In this document: positions 43,567 through 53,172 of the stretch, one piece after another
Layout of the letters: each line of letters opens with the position of its first letter
How positions within the stretch are numbered: the first letter of the stretch is position 1
Assembly: GCF_017744555.1 (NCBI RefSeq)
Contig: NZ_JAGIBD010000003.1
Span: 1-64,000 of the forward strand
Length of the DNA: 64,000 nucleotides
DNA from: Cellulomonas sp.
GTDB taxonomy: Bacteria > Actinomycetota > Actinomycetes > Actinomycetales > Cellulomonadaceae
Direction of reading: 5' to 3'
Program-made: the position numbers and the translations under genes
The notes under the pieces: generated by a model
Told to the model about the DNA's origin: nothing
Databases searched by the model: none
The model's input: the letters and a program-made list of their open reading frames with translations, nothing else

Positions 43567-43610
43567 GTACATGTTACCGTCAACTAACCCGAACATCGCT
43601 GTACGAGTTA
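43567..43610. promoter_or_regulatory. Candidate TetR operators (direct repeat GTACNNGTTA)
   Basis: GTACATGTTA (43567-43576) and GTACGAGTTA (43601-43610) repeat at 34-bp spacing in the divergent promoter region. The second copy abuts the MFS ribosome binding site. CTAAC/GTTAG also forms an inverted pair. Confidence 0.4.
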
Positions 43611-43619
43611 GGAGAAGAC

Positions 43620-45083
43620 ATGCTGCACGATCGACGGTCCTCGACCCTCCAGCCGCCGCACGTCGGCCCCGAGAGCACGCAGCGCGACGCGGACCGCCCC
43701 CGGTGGTGGACCCTCGGGCTGCTGTGCGTCGCACAGTTCATGCTCGTCCTCGACGTCACCGTGGTGAACGTCGCCCTCCCGGACCTGGCACGTGACCTCG
43801 ACCTCGTGGGTGCGTCCGCTGGGTGGGCCGTCACCGCCTACGCGCTGCCCTTCGCCGGCCTGCTCCTGCTCGGCGGCCGGATCGCCGACCTCGTGGGTCC
43901 GCGGCGCACCGTGCTCGCCGGACTCGTGCTGTTCACGGCGGCATCCCTGGCCGCTGGACTTGCCGGCTCGGAGGCCGTCTTCCTCACCGCGCGCGGCGCG
44001 CAGGGTGTCGGTGCGGCGTTGCTCTCGCCCGCTGCGCTCGCGACCGTGACGCGGCTCTTCGACGGACCCGACCGGGCACGCGCTCTCGCCGCCTGGGGGG
44101 CCGTCGGCGGCAGTGGCGCGGCGGTCGGCGTGCTCGTCGGCGGACTGCTCGTCGCAGGCCCCGGCTGGCGGTCGATCTTCCTCATCAACGTCCCGATCGG
44201 CATCCTCGTGGCCGTCGCCCTCACCCTCGTCACCCGCGTGTTCACCGGCCTGCCGGCAGGCACCCACGGCGCCGCGGGCCGCCGCCTCGACGTGCTCGGT
44301 GCCGTGCTCGCGCTGGTCGGTGTCGCAGCGCTCGTCCGCGGGCTCACCCTGTCGGCAGGGCCGCAGCGGTCGTCCGTCGGGGTCGTGCTCGCGCTCGGCG
44401 GCGTGGCGGTGCTCGCGCTGTTCTGGTGGCGGGAGCGCGCGGCCGCGGCGCCGCTGCTCGACCCGGCACTCGTCCGGCGACCGGCGGTCCGCGGCGGTGC
44501 ACTCGTGATGCTCGGCGCGACCGCTGTGCTGGTCGGCAGCTTCTTCCTGCTGTCCTTCCTGCTCCAGGCGCGGCTCGGGTGGTCGGCGCTGACGACCGGG
44601 CTGGCCTTCCTGCCGGTCGCCGTCGCCGTCGGCGCCGGTGCGCACCTGGGCGGACGTCTCGTGGTCCGGCTGGGTGGTCGGACCGTCGCCGCCGCCGGGC
44701 TCGGTGCGGCGGCCCTCGGGTCGGCGGTCAGCGCCCTGAGCGGCGACACGGTGGCGCTCGTCGTCGGCGGGACGACGGTGGCGGCGCTCGGGCTCGGCTC
44801 GGCGTTCGTCGCGGCGACCACCACCGCGATGACGCAGGTGGAGGAGTCGCGTGCCGGCGTGACATCGGGTGTCGTGAGCACGGCGCACGAGCTCGGCGCG
44901 GCGATCGGCGTCGCGGTCCTGTCGTCCGTCGCCGCGAGCAGCCTCCTGGCCCCGGACATGCTCGGCGGCTTCAGCCGCGGCTTCGCGGTGGCCGCTGTCA
45001 TCGCTGCCGCGACCTCCGTGGCGGCGGCGCTGCTCGTCCCGGCCGTCCGGCCCACGGCGGACGCGCCACGCTTCGCGCACTGA
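43620..45083 (+). CDS. MFS multidrug exporter (DHA2 type)
   Basis: This 487-residue transporter has about 13-14 transmembrane segments. Motif A-like GGRIADLVGPRRTVLAGL follows TM2, and AQFMLVLDVTVVNVALPDL (motif D1) marks the drug:proton antiporter 14-TM group. ARGAQGVGAALLSPAALA and GGSGAAVGVLVGG (motif C region) fit an exporter. It is under apparent control of the divergent TetR protein. ATG 43620 has AGGAGA. Confidence 0.92.
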   Translation: MLHDRRSSTLQPPHVGPESTQRDADRPRWWTLGLLCVAQFMLVLDVTVVNVALPDLARDLDLVGASAGWAVTAYALPFAGLLLLGGRIADLVGPRRTVLAGLVLFTAASLAAGLAGSEAVFLTARGAQGVGAALLSPAALATVTRLFDGPDRARALAAWGAVGGSGAAVGVLVGGLLVAGPGWRSIFLINVPIGILVAVALTLVTRVFTGLPAGTHGAAGRRLDVLGAVLALVGVAALVRGLTLSAGPQRSSVGVVLALGGVAVLALFWWRERAAAAPLLDPALVRRPAVRGGALVMLGATAVLVGSFFLLSFLLQARLGWSALTTGLAFLPVAVAVGAGAHLGGRLVVRLGGRTVAAAGLGAAALGSAVSALSGDTVALVVGGTTVAALGLGSAFVAATTTAMTQVEESRAGVTSGVVSTAHELGAAIGVAVLSSVAASSLLAPDMLGGFSRGFAVAAVIAAATSVAAALLVPAVRPTADAPRFAH

Positions 45084-45204
45084 CGCCGAGGAGGACGCCT
45101 CGTAGGCAGGGCGGGACGGCCTGTCGCGGTCGGATCCCCTCGAATGCGGTCGTCGTGAAGATGAAGGGGCGGTCACCGGGCCGCCCGACCGGAGGAGGCG
45201 TGCG

Positions 45205-45801
45205 ATGACGAAGGTGATCGCGATCATGTCCATGTCGCTCGACGGCTACGTCGCCGGTCCCCGCGACGGCGTCGAGGAGGTGTTCGGCTGGTACACCTCG
45301 GGCGACGTCGAGATCCGGACCGGCGGGTCGGACCCGATGACCTTCCGCGTCTCGGAGCCCAGCGCCCGGCACCTGCACGGCCTCCAGTCCGAGATCGGCG
45401 CGATGCTCACCGGCCGCCGGACGTTCGACGCCGCGGGCGGGTGGGGCGGGAACCACGGGTGGGGACCGGCCTTCGTCCTCACCCATGAGCTCCCGGACGG
45501 CTGGCCGCGACCCGGGTCCACCGTGCACTTCGTGACCGACGGCGTCGAGAGCGCCGTGACCCAGGCGAAGGCCGCGGCCGCCGGCAGGTCCGTCGGTGTC
45601 CACGGCGCGGACACGATCCAGCAGCTCCTCAACGTCGGGCTGCTCGACGAGCTCCACATCGACCTGGCGGCGGTGCTGCTGGGTTCGGGCGTCCGGCTCT
45701 TCGACCACCTGACCGGCACGCCCGCGGCCCTGGGTGACCCGACGGTGATCGCCGGCGTGGGCGTCACCCACCTGCGCTACCCCGTCCGCAGGGCGCAGTA
45801 G
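45205..45801 (+). CDS. Dihydrofolate-reductase-like protein (RibD C-terminal family)
   Basis: This 198-residue NADPH-binding protein has MSMSLDGYVAGPRDGVEE, MLTGRRTFDAAGGWGG, FVLTHELPDG and the late DELHIDLAAVLLGSGVRLFD, typical of the stand-alone RibD_C / YyaP group rather than true FolA. The in vivo substrate is unknown. GGAGGAGG stands before ATG 45205. The preceding 45084-45204 has nothing recognisable. Confidence 0.88.
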   Translation: MTKVIAIMSMSLDGYVAGPRDGVEEVFGWYTSGDVEIRTGGSDPMTFRVSEPSARHLHGLQSEIGAMLTGRRTFDAAGGWGGNHGWGPAFVLTHELPDGWPRPGSTVHFVTDGVESAVTQAKAAAAGRSVGVHGADTIQQLLNVGLLDELHIDLAAVLLGSGVRLFDHLTGTPAALGDPTVIAGVGVTHLRYPVRRAQ

Positions 45802-45865
45802 CGGAAGCGGTCAGCGGTCGACTCGGTGGTCGGCGCGGGTGGCGAGCCCGAGCTGGACGGATGGA

Positions 45866-45939
45866 TGGAGCGGACGACGGGAATCGAACCCGCGTAGCCA
45901 GTTTGGAAGACTGGGGCTCTACCATTGAGCTACGTCCGC
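45866..45939 (-). tRNA. tRNA-Gly (anticodon TCC)
   Basis: On the minus strand, acceptor GCGGACG pairs with CGTCCGC; the D-arm is AGCTCAATGGTAGAGC, the anticodon loop CTTCCAA lies between CCAGT and ACTGG, and the T-arm is GCGGGTTCGATTCCCGT. The CCA end is encoded (positions 45866-45868). Confidence 0.95.
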
Positions 45940-46057
45940 ACAGGTCGAGCCGCGTATGCACGTGCATGCGCAGCCCGGACCGCGGCACCCAGGGTACCGG
46001 GTGCGAGCGGGCGCTTCGTTCACCGACGGCGGCCCCGGGGTCGTCGTGCGGTGTGCA

Positions 46058-46131
46058 CGGGATGTGGCGCAGGTTGGTAGCGCGTCCGCTTTGGGAGCGG
46101 AAGGTCGTGGGTTCGAATCCCGCCATCCCGA
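46058..46131 (+). tRNA. tRNA-Pro (anticodon TGG)
   Basis: Acceptor CGGGATG pairs with CATCCCG; the D-arm is GGCGCAGGTTGGTAGCGC, the anticodon loop TTTGGGA lies between TCCGC and GCGGA, and the T-arm is TCGTGGGTTCGAATCCCGC. CCA is not encoded. The rest of 45802-46263 shows no protein gene. Confidence 0.95.
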
Positions 46132-46263
46132 CAGACGACGTCGCACGTCGCAGGCGTGCGTTCACTCGACCGGGGGACAAGGGCGGCATTCCGCCCGACG
46201 GGTCCCCGACCCCGCGGTACCGTCGCGCGGCGATCCGGCCGTCCGACCCGTGAGGTGTGGCAC

Positions 46264-46704
46264 ATGTCAGCGAAGAGCAGGCTGCAGAAGGTCCTGTCGA
46301 CGGCCCTGGAGCGCGACGAGGTGGTCCTCGCCCAGACCGGGATGCAGGTCAAGAAGCTGCGCTCGCGCGACGAGACGGCGCGGACGCTCGCCCGCACCGC
46401 CGGCTCGGTCGCGCTCGGGATCGCCACCGCCGGCACGTTCACGGTCGTGACCTCGACGGCGCCGTCGTGGCTCGTCGTCACGAGCCGCCGGGTCCTCGTC
46501 CTGACCCGGCCCGAGTTCGCCGACCCCGAGCCGGTGATGGCGCTGCCCGTCGCGGACGTCACGGCGCGCCGCAAGCAGCGGATCCTCTCCGAGGTCACGA
46601 TCGACCTGCGCGCCGACGGCGAGCCGCTGCTGCGTATGAACCTCGGCTGCAAGCCGCGGGCGGCACGCGCGGTCGTCGCCGCCATCGAGGGCGACCCCGC
46701 CTAG
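46264..46704 (+). CDS. Hypothetical protein with bacterial PH-like domain
   Basis: This 146-residue protein has one hydrophobic helix (TAGSVALGIATAGTFTVVT) and a beta-rich part (WLVVTSRRVLVLTRPEFADPEPVMALPVADVTARR) that looks like a bacterial PH or GRAM-type domain. There is no signal peptide and no assigned function. A small hairpin (46714-46729) follows the stop. Confidence 0.65.
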   Translation: MSAKSRLQKVLSTALERDEVVLAQTGMQVKKLRSRDETARTLARTAGSVALGIATAGTFTVVTSTAPSWLVVTSRRVLVLTRPEFADPEPVMALPVADVTARRKQRILSEVTIDLRADGEPLLRMNLGCKPRAARAVVAAIEGDPA

Positions 46705-46713
46705 GAGCGGGTG

Positions 46714-46729
46714 CCGGACGCGTGTCCGG
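46714..46729. terminator. Small hairpin, possible terminator
   Basis: ccggac-gcgt-gtccgg, a perfect 6-bp stem with a tetraloop, lies 10 nt after the stop at 46704. Confidence 0.35.
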
Positions 46730-46803
46730 TTCGGACGTATCTGCGGGGATGTCCGGGTGTCCTGATCGGGGACTGTCCCGACGCACCCAGGAGAGACGTT
46801 CCG

Positions 46804-48153
46804 ATGAGCAGGATCCTGTTCACCCTCAGCCCCATCACCGGCCACGTGCGACCCGCGCTGCCGCTGGTCCGCCGCCTCGTCGACGACGGCCACGACGTCG
46901 TCGTCTACACGGGCTCCAAGTTCCGCGACGCCGTCGTCGCGGCGGGCGCGAAGGCGGCGCCGATCGTCGAGGGCCGTGACCTCGACGACGCCGAGATCGA
47001 CGCCTGGTCCGCCGCGCACGGTGCGCCCGCGCCCGGCGTGAAGCGGCTCCAGTGGGACGTGCTGCACCACTTCGTCGGCACGGTCCCCGGGTTCCTCGCG
47101 GACCTGGACGCGCTCGTGGACGACGAGCGGCCCGACGTGATCGTCATGGACAACGGGTTCGTCGCGGGCGCGGTCACGGCGCAGCGGCACGGCATCCCGT
47201 CCGTGCTGATCTCGGTGTCGCCGCTCGCGATCTCGAGCAAGGACACGGCCCCGTTCGGCCTCGGCCTGCAGCCCCCGCGCACCGGCTGGCAGGGCCTGCG
47301 GTACGCGGTGCTCGAGCTCGTCGTGCAGAAGGTGCTGTTCCGCGAGTCGCAACGCGCCGCGGAGCAGCTCGTGCGCGACGCGGGACTGCCCGTTCCCGAC
47401 GGGTTCTTCATGGACTGGATCCACACGCTCGCCACCCGGGTGCTGCACCCGTCGGTCCCGTCGTTCGAGTACCCGCGCAGCGACCTGCCGGAGAACGTCG
47501 AGCTCGTGGGACCGCTGCTGCCCGCGGGCGTCGACCTGTTCGTGCCGCCCGCGTGGTGGGGCGACGTGCTCGCCGCCAAGGCCGCCGGTACGCCCGTCGT
47601 GCTCGTCACGCAGGGCACGATCGCGACCGATCCCGAGCGGCTGCTCTGGCCCGCGATCGAGGCGCTCGCGGACGAGGACGTGCTCGTCGTCGCGACGACG
47701 GCGACGGCCGAGCCCGAGGACGTGCTGCCCGAGCGGCCGCCGGCGAACCTGCGGGCGGCGCGGTTCGTGCCGTTCGACAGGCTGCTCCCGCTCGTCGACG
47801 TCATGGTGACCAACGGCGGGTTCGGGGGCGTGCAGCAGGCGCTCGCGGCGGGCGTGCCACTCGTCGTCGCCGGTCGCACCGAGGACAAGGCCGAGGTCGG
47901 CGCTCGGGTCGTGTGGGCGGGGGTCGGGGTCGCGCTGCCGACCGACCGGGTCACGGACGTCACGACGTCGGAGGCGGTGCGCGCCGGCGTCCGGGAGGTG
48001 CTCGGGCAGCCGTCGTACGCGGGCGTGGCCCGGATGCTCGCGGAGGAGTACGCCCGCTACGACGGCGTCGCGCGGACCGTCGAGGTGATCGAGGAGGTCG
48101 TCGGGGCGGCCGAGTCGGCGCGTCCCGACGAGGAGCGCGCCGAGGCCGCCTGA
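46804..48153 (+). CDS. MGT-family glycosyltransferase (GT1, macrolide type)
   Basis: This 449-residue GT-B enzyme resembles macrolide and flavonoid UDP-glycosyltransferases: LFTLSPITGHVRPALPLVRRL at the N-terminus, VLVTQGTIATDPERLLWPAIEAL and the C-terminal nucleotide-sugar site VDVMVTNGGFGGVQQALAAGVPLVVAGRTEDKAEVGARV. It probably glycosylates, and so inactivates, small hydrophobic compounds. No resistance context is nearby. GGAGAG precedes ATG 46804. Confidence 0.9.
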   Translation: MSRILFTLSPITGHVRPALPLVRRLVDDGHDVVVYTGSKFRDAVVAAGAKAAPIVEGRDLDDAEIDAWSAAHGAPAPGVKRLQWDVLHHFVGTVPGFLADLDALVDDERPDVIVMDNGFVAGAVTAQRHGIPSVLISVSPLAISSKDTAPFGLGLQPPRTGWQGLRYAVLELVVQKVLFRESQRAAEQLVRDAGLPVPDGFFMDWIHTLATRVLHPSVPSFEYPRSDLPENVELVGPLLPAGVDLFVPPAWWGDVLAAKAAGTPVVLVTQGTIATDPERLLWPAIEALADEDVLVVATTATAEPEDVLPERPPANLRAARFVPFDRLLPLVDVMVTNGGFGGVQQALAAGVPLVVAGRTEDKAEVGARVVWAGVGVALPTDRVTDVTTSEAVRAGVREVLGQPSYAGVARMLAEEYARYDGVARTVEVIEEVVGAAESARPDEERAEAA

Positions 48154-48338
48154 CGCGGTGCCGACGGGGGTCTTCGTGCCGCGGAGGCCCCCATCGGCGG
48201 CTTTGGCGGGAGGTCCGCGCGGTGGCGTAGCATCGAGGGTCGCCTGTGCGCGCCCGAGCCGGTTGCGCGCAGCGCCCAGAGCGTGCCATCAGCCGGAAGT
48301 CGCCGGCGCCGGCCCCCAGCCAGTTGGAGAGCATCGAA

Positions 48339-49715
48339 GTGAAGAGCGCCGTCGAGACCGTCGAGCCCACCAAGGTCAAGCTGACCGTCGAGGTGACGTA
48401 CGACGAGCTCAAGCCGAGCATCGAGCACGCCTACCAGCACATCGCCGAGCAGGTGACGGTGCCCGGCTTCCGCAAGGGCAAGGTGCCTCCGCGCATCATC
48501 GACCAGCGCGTGGGTCGTCCTGCCGTCATCGAGCACGCGGTCAACGAGGGCCTGTCCGGCTTCTACGCCGAGGCCGTCCGCGAGAACAAGCTGCGCCCGC
48601 TCGGCCAGCCCGAGGTCGAGGTCACCAAGGTCCCCGGGCTCGTCCCCGGCGAGGACGAGGGCGAGCTGCACTTCACCGCCGAGGTCGAGGTCCGCCCCGA
48701 GATCACGGTCCCCGCGCTCGACGGCGTGAAGATCACGGTCGACGACCTGGAGGTCTCCGACGAGGACGTGCAGGGCCGCCTGGACGCGCTGCGCGAGCGC
48801 TTCGGCACGCTCGTGGGCGTGGACCGCCCGGCCGCCGAGGGCGACTTCGTGGTGCTCGACCTCGTCGCCGCGATCGACGGCGAGCAGGTCGACTCCGTCT
48901 CCGGCGTGAGCTACCAGATCGGCGCCGGCAACATGCTCGAGGGTCTCGACGAGGCGCTCACCGGCCTGTCGGGCGGCGAGTCGACGACGTTCGAGACGGC
49001 CCTCGCGGGCGGCGAGCACGCCGGCGAGACCGCCCAGGTCACCGTCTCGGCGACCACCGTCAAGGAGCGTCAGCTGCCCGACGCGGACGACGACTTCGCG
49101 CAGCTCGCCAGCGAGTTCGACACGCTCGAGGAGCTCACGGCGGACCTGCGCGAGCAGGCCGGCCGCATCAAGGCCTCGAACCAGGCCGTGCAGGCGCGCG
49201 ACCTCCTGCTCGAGCAGCTCCTCGCCGGCACCGAGATCCCGGTGCCGTCCGGCGTCGTCGAGGCCGAGGTCCACCGTCACCTCGAGGGCGAGGGCCGGCT
49301 CGAGGACGACGAGCACCGCGCCGAGGTCGGCGAGCAGGCCACGACGGCCCTGCGCAACCAGATCCTGCTCGACACGCTCGCCGAGCAGCTCGAGATCAAG
49401 ATCAGCCAGCAGGAGCTGCTCGACTACCTCGTGAGCGCGTCGCGGCAGTACGGCATGGACCCGAACACGTTCATCCAGACCGTCGACCAGCAGGGCCAGA
49501 TCCCCGCGATGGTGGCCGAGGTCGCCCGCTCGAAGGCGCTCGCCGTCGCCCTGCGCCAGGTCGCCGTCACCGACAGCAAGGGCGAGGCCGTCGACCTGTC
49601 CGAGTTCATCGGCTCGGACGAGGAGGACGCCGCCGAGGAGGCCGCCGACGCCGCCGAGCAGCAGTCGGCCCCCGTCAAGGGCTCCGACGCGGCGACCGCG
49701 ATCCCGGCGGTCTGA
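48339..49715 (+). CDS. tig: Trigger factor
   Basis: This 458-residue ribosome-associated chaperone with prolyl isomerase activity has the N-terminal ribosome-binding signature VPGFRKGKVPPRIIDQRVG, an FKBP domain (EGDFVVLDLVAAIDGEQVDS, MLEGLDEALTGLSGGE) and the helical C-terminal domain, ending in an acidic tail (DEEDAAEEAADAAEQQ) common in actinobacteria. GTG 48339 has GGAG 9 nt upstream. TAGCAT near 48229 could be its -10 box, leaving a ~100-nt leader. It precedes the clp genes in the conserved order. Confidence 0.97.
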   Translation: MKSAVETVEPTKVKLTVEVTYDELKPSIEHAYQHIAEQVTVPGFRKGKVPPRIIDQRVGRPAVIEHAVNEGLSGFYAEAVRENKLRPLGQPEVEVTKVPGLVPGEDEGELHFTAEVEVRPEITVPALDGVKITVDDLEVSDEDVQGRLDALRERFGTLVGVDRPAAEGDFVVLDLVAAIDGEQVDSVSGVSYQIGAGNMLEGLDEALTGLSGGESTTFETALAGGEHAGETAQVTVSATTVKERQLPDADDDFAQLASEFDTLEELTADLREQAGRIKASNQAVQARDLLLEQLLAGTEIPVPSGVVEAEVHRHLEGEGRLEDDEHRAEVGEQATTALRNQILLDTLAEQLEIKISQQELLDYLVSASRQYGMDPNTFIQTVDQQGQIPAMVAEVARSKALAVALRQVAVTDSKGEAVDLSEFIGSDEEDAAEEAADAAEQQSAPVKGSDAATAIPAV

Positions 49716-49731
49716 CGCACCACCCGCACGT

Positions 49732-49771
49732 GACGAGGGCCCCGCACCGCGACCGGTGCGGGGCCCTCGTC
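49732..49771. terminator. Strong terminator hairpin after tig
   Basis: A perfect 18-bp stem (gacgagggccccgcaccg) with a 4-nt loop starts 17 nt after the tig stop. Confidence 0.85.
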
Positions 49772-49918
49772 GTCCGTGCTGCGCCGACAGCGAAAACCGC
49801 CGGTGGCGCGCCATGGACGGGTGCGCCCGGGCGTTAGTGTCACTGCAGCGCGCGGCGGGGGGACACCCCCGGTGGAGCGCGGCAGGACCAGCAGCGGACG
49901 TCAGACGAAGGAGCCTTC

Positions 49919-50536
49919 GTGAACGAGCAGATGCCGGCGATCGCCCGGGCGGACTCCCCGGGCTTCGGCCTCAACGACCACATCTACAACCGACTGCTGC
50001 GCGAGCGGATCATCTGGCTGGGCTCCGAGGTCCGCGACGAGAACTCGAACGCCATCTGCGCGCAGATGATGCTGCTCGCGGCCGAGGACCCCGACAAGGA
50101 CATCTGGCTGTACATCAACTCGCCGGGCGGCTCGATCACCGCGGGCATGGCGATCTACGACACGATGCAGTACATCCAGCCGGACGTCGCGACGATCGCG
50201 ATGGGCATGGCGGCCTCCATGGGCCAGTTCCTGCTGTCGTCGGGCGCGAAGGGCAAGCGGTACGCCCTGCCGCACGCTCGCGTGATGATGCACCAGCCCT
50301 CGGGCGGCATCGGCGGCACGGCCACCGACGTGCGGATCAACGCGCAGCTCATCCTCCACATGAAGACCGTGCTGGCGGAGCTGACCGCGGAGCAGACCGG
50401 CAAGAGCGTCGACCAGATCAACGCCGACGCGGACCGCGACCGCTGGTTCACGGCGCCCGAGGCGCTCGAGTACGGCTTCGTGGACCACGTCGTGGAGCGC
50501 GCCGGGTCGGTCACCGGCGGCGGTGGCACCGCCTGA
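49919..50536 (+). CDS. clpP1: ATP-dependent Clp protease proteolytic subunit 1
   Basis: This 205-residue serine protease subunit carries catalytic Ser100 in [11 protein letters not shown], His125 in [10 protein letters not shown] and Asp174 in [13 protein letters not shown]. It resembles the ClpP1 branch, with the longer [10 protein letters not shown] segment, that forms a mixed ClpP1-ClpP2 barrel in actinobacteria. GTG 49919 follows AAGGAG. It is cotranscribed with clpP2, 48 nt downstream. TTAGTG near 49834 may be part of its promoter. Confidence 0.97.
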   Translation: MNEQMPAIARADSPGFGLNDHIYNRLLRERIIWLGSEVRDENSNAICAQMMLLAAEDPDKDIWLYINSPGGSITAGMAIYDTMQYIQPDVATIAMGMAASMGQFLLSSGAKGKRYALPHARVMMHQPSGGIGGTATDVRINAQLILHMKTVLAELTAEQTGKSVDQINADADRDRWFTAPEALEYGFVDHVVERAGSVTGGGGTA

Positions 50537-50584
50537 GCGGCGGCCGCCCCACGTACCGACCCCTCTGAACCCAAGGAGTAACCC

Positions 50585-51286
50585 GTGAGCATGGAGTCCC
50601 AGTTCATGGCCCGGGCGGCCGGCCTCGCCGGTCCCGGTGGCCTCGCCCCGTCGTCGCCGAACGGTCGGTACGTGCTGCCGCAGTTCGAGGAGCGCACCGC
50701 CTACGGCTTCAAGCGTCAGGACCCGTACACCAAGCTGTTCGAGGACCGCATCATCTTCCTCGGCGTGCAGGTCGACGACGCGTCGGCGGACGATGTCATG
50801 GCCCAGCTGCTCGTGCTCGAGAGCACGGACCCGGACCGCGACATCACGCTGTACATCAATTCGCCCGGCGGCTCGTTCACGGCCCTGACGGCGATCTACG
50901 ACACGATGCAGTACATCAAGCCGCAGCTCGTCACCGTGTGCCTCGGCCAGGCGGCGTCCGCGGCGGCCGTGCTGCTCGCGGCGGGCTCGCCCGGCAAGCG
51001 CCTCGCGCTGCCGAACGCGCGCGTGCTCATCCACCAGCCCGCGATGGAGGGCGGCGGCTACGCCCAGGCGTCGGACATCGAGATCCACGCGAACGAGCTC
51101 ATCCGGATGCGCGAGTGGCTCGAGGAGACGCTGTCGCACCACACCGGTCGCGACCTCGAGCTCGTCCGTAAGGACATCGAGCGCGACAAGATCCTGACGG
51201 CCCAGCAGGCCGCCGAGTACGGGATCGTCGACCAGGTGCTGGCCAGCCGCAAGGGTGTCGTGCCCACGGTGGTGCAGCCCACCTGA
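50585..51286 (+). CDS. clpP2: ATP-dependent Clp protease proteolytic subunit 2
   Basis: This 233-residue second subunit of the ClpP1P2 peptidase has Ser125 in [11 protein letters not shown], His150 in [11 protein letters not shown] and Asp201 in [10 protein letters not shown]. The ~40-residue N-terminal extension is probably removed by processing, as known for mycobacterial ClpP2. GTG 50585 follows AAGGAG. A hairpin (51296-51323) separates it from clpX, so clpX probably has its own promoter as well. Confidence 0.97.
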   Translation: MSMESQFMARAAGLAGPGGLAPSSPNGRYVLPQFEERTAYGFKRQDPYTKLFEDRIIFLGVQVDDASADDVMAQLLVLESTDPDRDITLYINSPGGSFTALTAIYDTMQYIKPQLVTVCLGQAASAAAVLLAAGSPGKRLALPNARVLIHQPAMEGGGYAQASDIEIHANELIRMREWLEETLSHHTGRDLELVRKDIERDKILTAQQAAEYGIVDQVLASRKGVVPTVVQPT

Positions 51287-51295
51287 CGCGGTGCC

Positions 51296-51323
51296 GCCGC
51301 CGGGTCCGCACGGACCCGGCGGC
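51296..51323. terminator. Terminator hairpin between clpP2 and clpX
   Basis: gccgccgggtccg and its complement pair over 12 bp with a GCAC loop, 9 nt after the clpP2 stop. Confidence 0.7.
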
Positions 51324-51345
51324 AGCCCTCGTCCGGGCGCGGAGG

Positions 51346-51360
51346 GTCGCGAATCGCGAC
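51346..51360. promoter_or_regulatory. Palindrome upstream of clpX (possible ClgR-type site)
   Basis: GTCGCGA-a-TCGCGAC, a 7+1+7 perfect palindrome, contains CGC-N5-GCG, the core of ClgR operators that activate clp genes in actinobacteria. It lies 160 bp upstream of the clpX start. Confidence 0.35.
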
Positions 51361-51519
51361 ACGCCGGGGTCCGGACGGGGGACACGCCGTCGCCACGCGG
51401 GTCGGTTCGGCTGACACGGCGGCTGGCGTGGTGTGCAATGGGGGAGACCCACCTCTGAAGGGGGTGGCCGGACGACGCACCGCCCGCCGGGCGGAGGGCG
51501 ACACAGGAAGGGGACGCGC

Positions 51520-52800
51520 GTGGCTCGTATCGGGGACGGGGCCGATCTCCTCAAGTGCTCGTTCTGCGGCAAGTCCCAGAAGCAGGTCAAGAAGCTGATC
51601 GCGGGCCCCGGCGTCTACATCTGCGACGAGTGCATCGAGCTGTGCAACGAGATCATCGAGGAGGAGCTCGCCGAGGCCACCGAGGTCGGGATGGTCGAGC
51701 TGCCGAAGCCGAAGGAGATCTTCGAGTTCCTCGAGCAGTACATCATCGGCCAGGAGTCGGCGAAGCGGGCCCTCGCGGTGTCCGTGTACAACCACTACAA
51801 GCGGGTGCAGGCCGGCGAGGCGGGTCGCGCGTCGACCGAGGACCACGTCGAGATCGCGAAGTCGAACATCCTGCTGGTCGGCCCCACGGGCACCGGCAAG
51901 ACGTACCTCGCGCAGACCCTGGCCCGCATGCTGAACGTCCCCTTCGCGATCGCGGACGCGACGGCCCTCACCGAGGCGGGCTACGTCGGCGAGGACGTCG
52001 AGAACATCCTGCTCAAGCTCATCCAGGCCGCCGACTACGACGTCAAGAAGGCCGAGACGGGCATCATCTACATCGACGAGATCGACAAGATCGCCCGCAA
52101 GAGCGAGAACCCGTCGATCACGCGTGACGTCTCCGGCGAGGGCGTGCAGCAGGCGCTGCTGAAGATCATCGAGGGCACCACCGCCTCGGTCCCGCCGCAG
52201 GGCGGTCGCAAGCACCCGCACCAGGAGTTCATCCAGATCGACACGACGAACGTGCTGTTCATCGTGGCGGGTGCGTTCTCCGGGCTCGACGACATCATCG
52301 CGGCCCGTGCCCGCAAGCGCGTCGTCGGCTTCGGCGCCCCGCTGCTGGAGGCGCACGACGAAGGTGACCTGTTCTCCGAGGTGCGTCCCGAGGACCTGCA
52401 GAAGTACGGCCTGATCCCCGAGTTCATCGGTCGTCTCCCGGTGGTCGCGGCGGTCGCCCGGCTCGACCAGGACGCGCTCGTGCGGATCCTCACGGAACCG
52501 CGCAACGCGCTCGTCAAGCAGTACCAGCGCATGTTCCAGATCGACGGCGTCGAGCTCGAGTTCGACGACGAGGCCGTCGCCGCGATCGCGGACCAGGCGC
52601 TGCTGCGGGGGACCGGTGCGCGCGGTCTGCGGGCGATCATGGAGGAAGTCCTCCAGCAGGTCATGTTCGAGGTGCCGAGCCGCGACGACGTCGCCCGGGT
52701 CGTCATCACGCGCGACGTCGTGCTCGACAACGTCAACCCGACGCTCGTGCCGCGCGACAACCCGCAGGACAAGCGGACCCCGCGCGAGAAGAGCGCCTGA
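51520..52800 (+). CDS. clpX: ClpX, ATP-binding unfoldase subunit of Clp protease
   Basis: This 426-residue AAA+ unfoldase recognises substrates and feeds them to ClpP1P2. The zinc-binding domain has Cys13, Cys16, Cys35 and Cys38 (CSFCGK ... CDECIELC); Walker A is GPTGTGKT (121-128), the pore loop GYVG (154-157), Walker [10 protein letters not shown] (182-190), and RVVGFGAP holds the ClpP-docking loop. GTG 51520 after AGGAAGGGG is chosen over an upstream ATG because [16 protein letters not shown] is the usual N-terminus. Confidence 0.97.
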   Translation: MARIGDGADLLKCSFCGKSQKQVKKLIAGPGVYICDECIELCNEIIEEELAEATEVGMVELPKPKEIFEFLEQYIIGQESAKRALAVSVYNHYKRVQAGEAGRASTEDHVEIAKSNILLVGPTGTGKTYLAQTLARMLNVPFAIADATALTEAGYVGEDVENILLKLIQAADYDVKKAETGIIYIDEIDKIARKSENPSITRDVSGEGVQQALLKIIEGTTASVPPQGGRKHPHQEFIQIDTTNVLFIVAGAFSGLDDIIAARARKRVVGFGAPLLEAHDEGDLFSEVRPEDLQKYGLIPEFIGRLPVVAAVARLDQDALVRILTEPRNALVKQYQRMFQIDGVELEFDDEAVAAIADQALLRGTGARGLRAIMEEVLQQVMFEVPSRDDVARVVITRDVVLDNVNPTLVPRDNPQDKRTPREKSA

Positions 52801-52844
52801 CCGCCGGTCCCCGGACGGTCGGCCGACGCCCGCGACGGTGCGCC

Positions 52845-52850
52845 TAGGAT
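52845..52850 (+). promoter_or_regulatory. Candidate leaderless -10 box for chorismate mutase
   Basis: TAGGAT ends 7 nt before GTG 52858, and no Shine-Dalgarno sequence is present. Confidence 0.5.
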
Positions 52851-52857
52851 CACGCAC

Positions 52858-53172
52858 GTGACCGACCTGCCGGCCCCGATCCCCGCCGAGCTCGCGCGCC
52901 TGCGCGGCAGCATCGACAACATCGACGCGGCCCTCGTCTACCTGCTCGCGGAGCGGTTCAAGGCGACCCAGCAGGTCGGTGTGCTCAAGGCGTCGCGCGG
53001 GCTGCCCGCCTCCGACCCGGGGCGTGAGGCGCAGCAGGTCGCCCGGCTCCGGGACCTGGCGCACCAGGCCGACCTCGACCCCGTGTTCGCCGAGAAGTTC
53101 CTCGCGTTCATCGTCGAGGAGGTCATCCGGCACCACGAGGAGATCGCCCAGGACCACGCGGCTCGGGGCTGA
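52858..53172 (+). CDS. Chorismate mutase (AroQ type)
   Basis: This 104-residue all-helical enzyme converts chorismate to prephenate for phenylalanine and tyrosine synthesis. [38 protein letters not shown] contains the Arg, Asp, Lys and Gln/Glu pattern of the monofunctional actinobacterial AroQ, and the last helix is [15 protein letters not shown]. There is no signal peptide, so it is cytosolic and may be activated by DAHP synthase, as in mycobacteria. Confidence 0.92.
   Translation: MTDLPAPIPAELARLRGSIDNIDAALVYLLAERFKATQQVGVLKASRGLPASDPGREAQQVARLRDLAHQADLDPVFAEKFLAFIVEEVIRHHEEIAQDHAARG

Noticed and set aside
48154..48338. A longer trigger factor starting at 48246
   Set aside because: The extra N-terminal residues are not part of the family, and GGAG lies at suitable distance from GTG 48339, where homology begins.
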